From positions 1 through 31,901 of IMG/VR virus record IMGVR_UViG_3300006920_000144: 31,901 bases of DNA. The stretch is one strand, 5' to 3'. Each line of letters starts with the position of its first letter. Positions within the stretch are counted from its first letter, which is position 1. The notes beneath the pieces are model-generated. The model searched no databases. It had not been told where the DNA came from and worked only from the letters and a program-made list of their open reading frames with translations. Below are positions 30,988-31,901 of the stretch, in pieces. The DNA comes from a virus. A program made the position numbers and the translations under genes.

Positions 30988-31019
30988 TTGACTAGCGTAT
31001 CTATATTTCTTATATTTAG
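30988..31019 (+). promoter_or_regulatory. Bacteroidota-type promoter, near-leaderless
   Basis: TTG at 30988-30990, a 20-base spacer and TATATTTAG at 31011-31019, with the ATG at 31022 only two bases after the box. Confidence 0.75.
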
Positions 31020-31021
31020 GT

Positions 31022-31177
31022 ATGCTAATAGAAAGAAAATTTAGGACTATAAAGTCCATGGAGAACTATAGTAAGAATAAGTGGATGATAGGAAAGCTTA
31101 AAGAGAAGTACGATCCAAAGATTTATACTGCTAAGATTAATATAGAGCAGATGGAGTTGAGAATCTACAAAAGGTAG
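31022..31177 (+). CDS. Hypothetical 51-residue basic protein
   Basis: A Lys-rich helical frame (RTIKSMENYSKNKWMIGKLKEKY) ends in TAG inside the first arm of a hairpin. The promoter in front makes it a credible gene. The role is unknown. Confidence 0.5.
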   Translation: MLIERKFRTIKSMENYSKNKWMIGKLKEKYDPKIYTAKINIEQMELRIYKR

Positions 31178-31220
31178 GAGGGGGCGTTTCATCTCTACCG
31201 AAGGTGCATCGCGCATTTTT
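31173..31220 (+). terminator. GC-rich double hairpin, possible terminator
   Basis: GGTAG (31173-31177) pairs with CTACC (31195-31199), and GTGC (31204-31207) can pair with GCGC (31211-31214), followed by ATTTTT. This is the most GC-rich short stretch here. Terminator is likely; a small structured RNA is possible. Confidence 0.4.
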
Positions 31221-31245
31221 GACGAACTGCATTAACCATTATAGG

Positions 31246-31437
31246 ATGAAAAAAGTAAGATACTTAACCGGATACGGTAATATTAAGAAAGAATCGGTTA
31301 AACGTGCAAGAAGGAGACGTCAATGCTTTGTATGTCATGGATGGATACAAAAACAATACCCTTACCTTAATAGAGAGATACGATACGATGATAGAATACT
31401 AACTTTAAACTATCACCTAGAATGCAGTAATCATTAA
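31246..31437 (+). CDS. Small zinc-finger protein
   Basis: The 63 residues are basic (RARRRRQ) with C27-C30 (CFVC) and H57 with C60 (YHLEC), a likely zinc site. I choose ATG 31246. An upstream in-frame extension from 31204 would run through the hairpin and is rejected. A DNA- or RNA-binding role is inferred from the charge. Confidence 0.5.
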   Translation: MKKVRYLTGYGNIKKESVKRARRRRQCFVCHGWIQKQYPYLNREIRYDDRILTLNYHLECSNH

Positions 31438-31467
31438 TAAAAACATCAGAATAATGGAAGAGTGTTA

Positions 31468-31683
31468 ATGAGTAGATATAAGAAAAAAGGTATGGTATGG
31501 TTGGAGGATGTCAAATGTTGGCAGAAGGACGGTATAGTATATACTCCTTTCCGTATAATGGCGGTAACAGTAAAGTACCATAAAGGATTGATATCCAGAG
31601 AAATGTACGACGAGGAAGTAGCCTATCATGAGAAGGATGGAGTGTACCAGTGGAGTAAATATGGAAGACAGGAAAGGATGTAA
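31468..31683 (+). CDS. Hypothetical protein
   Basis: The 71 residues have many Lys, Tyr and Trp, with a beta-rich N-terminal half (GMVWLEDVKCWQKDGIVYTPF). I start at ATG 31468 rather than the GTG at 31462. There is no family known to me. Confidence 0.5.
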   Translation: MSRYKKKGMVWLEDVKCWQKDGIVYTPFRIMAVTVKYHKGLISREMYDEEVAYHEKDGVYQWSKYGRQERM

Positions 31684-31702
31684 TGTAAAGAATCTATACA
31701 GT

Positions 31703-31891
31703 ATGGATAAACACAGAATAAAGCTAATAATAAGATTAGCTAAAAATAACGAGATAACCCAAGAGGAAGCACTAAATGACATATTGGGTATATTTAGTGT
31801 TAGTAAACGTTTTAACTCAACAAACTTTCTTATAGGAATGGCTTTTGGTGGATTACTTGGATTAATATGTATGGCAATATCATTATACTAA
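31703..31891 (+). CDS. Small protein with C-terminal membrane helix
   Basis: The 62 residues from ATG 31703 comprise a charged helical part (KHRIKLIIRLAKNNEITQEEALNDILG) then one transmembrane helix (about 41-61) at the C-terminus. Starts at 31661 or 31628 are also in frame but overlap the previous gene more. The tail-anchored topology is clear; the role is not. Confidence 0.5.
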   Translation: MDKHRIKLIIRLAKNNEITQEEALNDILGIFSVSKRFNSTNFLIGMAFGGLLGLICMAISLY

Positions 31892-31901
31892 TGTTTGCTA
31901 A

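Noticed and set aside
1-31901. CRISPR array, insertion sequence or integrase/attachment site
   Set aside because: No regularly spaced repeats, no transposase-like frame, and no integrase or flanking direct repeats were seen.

Overview
The window looks like part of a large lytic-type phage genome infecting a member of the Bacteroidota (a Flavobacteriia-like host is my best guess). The DNA is AT-rich. Every supportable gene lies on the + strand, and genes are short, densely packed and often overlap by 1-80 bases. The reading frames are typical of large tailed phages: DUF3310, DUF932, DUF5675, a PD-(D/E)XK nuclease, holin- and spanin-like genes, and many small zinc-ribbon or membrane proteins. 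At least seven promoters share one form, TTG, exactly 20 bases, then TATATTTA(G/C/T). This matches the Bacteroidota -33/-7 promoter (TTG / TAnnTTTG), and start codons are preceded by A-rich stretches rather than strong Shine-Dalgarno sites. No capsid, tail, polymerase or tRNA genes are visible.

Layout. (1) 1-825: three small genes (a lipoprotein, an unknown, a zinc ribbon). (2) 826-1678: about 850 bases without a protein gene, full of long complementary helices and ending in T-tract terminators; I read it as one or more large structured non-coding RNAs. (3) 1679-4724: lysis and envelope region with two holin-like proteins, a DUF5675 protein, a spanin-like overlapping gene pair and a large coiled-coil membrane protein. 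(4) 4749-6147: DUF3310, an Fe-S PD-(D/E)XK nuclease, and a ribbon-helix-helix regulator with a palindrome just upstream. (5) 6157-20697: a 14.5 kb tightly coupled run of glycan genes. It holds at least six glycosyltransferases, an APS kinase with DUF2061, a carbohydrate sulfotransferase, a NeuB-type nonulosonate synthase, a NeuA-type cytidylyltransferase, a MAF/GT42-like protein, a HAD phosphatase, two methyltransferases and a sugar-nucleotide epimerase. (6) 20750-31901: accessory region of small genes, including an HNH protein, a 3D/RlpA-like domain protein, DUF932, a beta-barrel protein, lipoproteins and a YqiA-like hydrolase, many behind copies of the shared promoter.

The glycan genes fit one programme: make a CMP-activated nonulosonic (sialic-type) acid (NeuB, NeuA), make PAPS (CysC) as sulfate donor, assemble sugars with several glycosyltransferases, and decorate them by sulfation and methylation. 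The target could be virion proteins or the infected host's surface; the sequence does not say which. Three genes in this run are interrupted: an in-frame TAG in neuB, an in-frame TAG in a glycosyltransferase, and a -1 frame change in neuA. TAG is an ordinary stop elsewhere in the window, so wholesale TAG reassignment is unlikely. Mutation, readthrough or sequence error remain possible.
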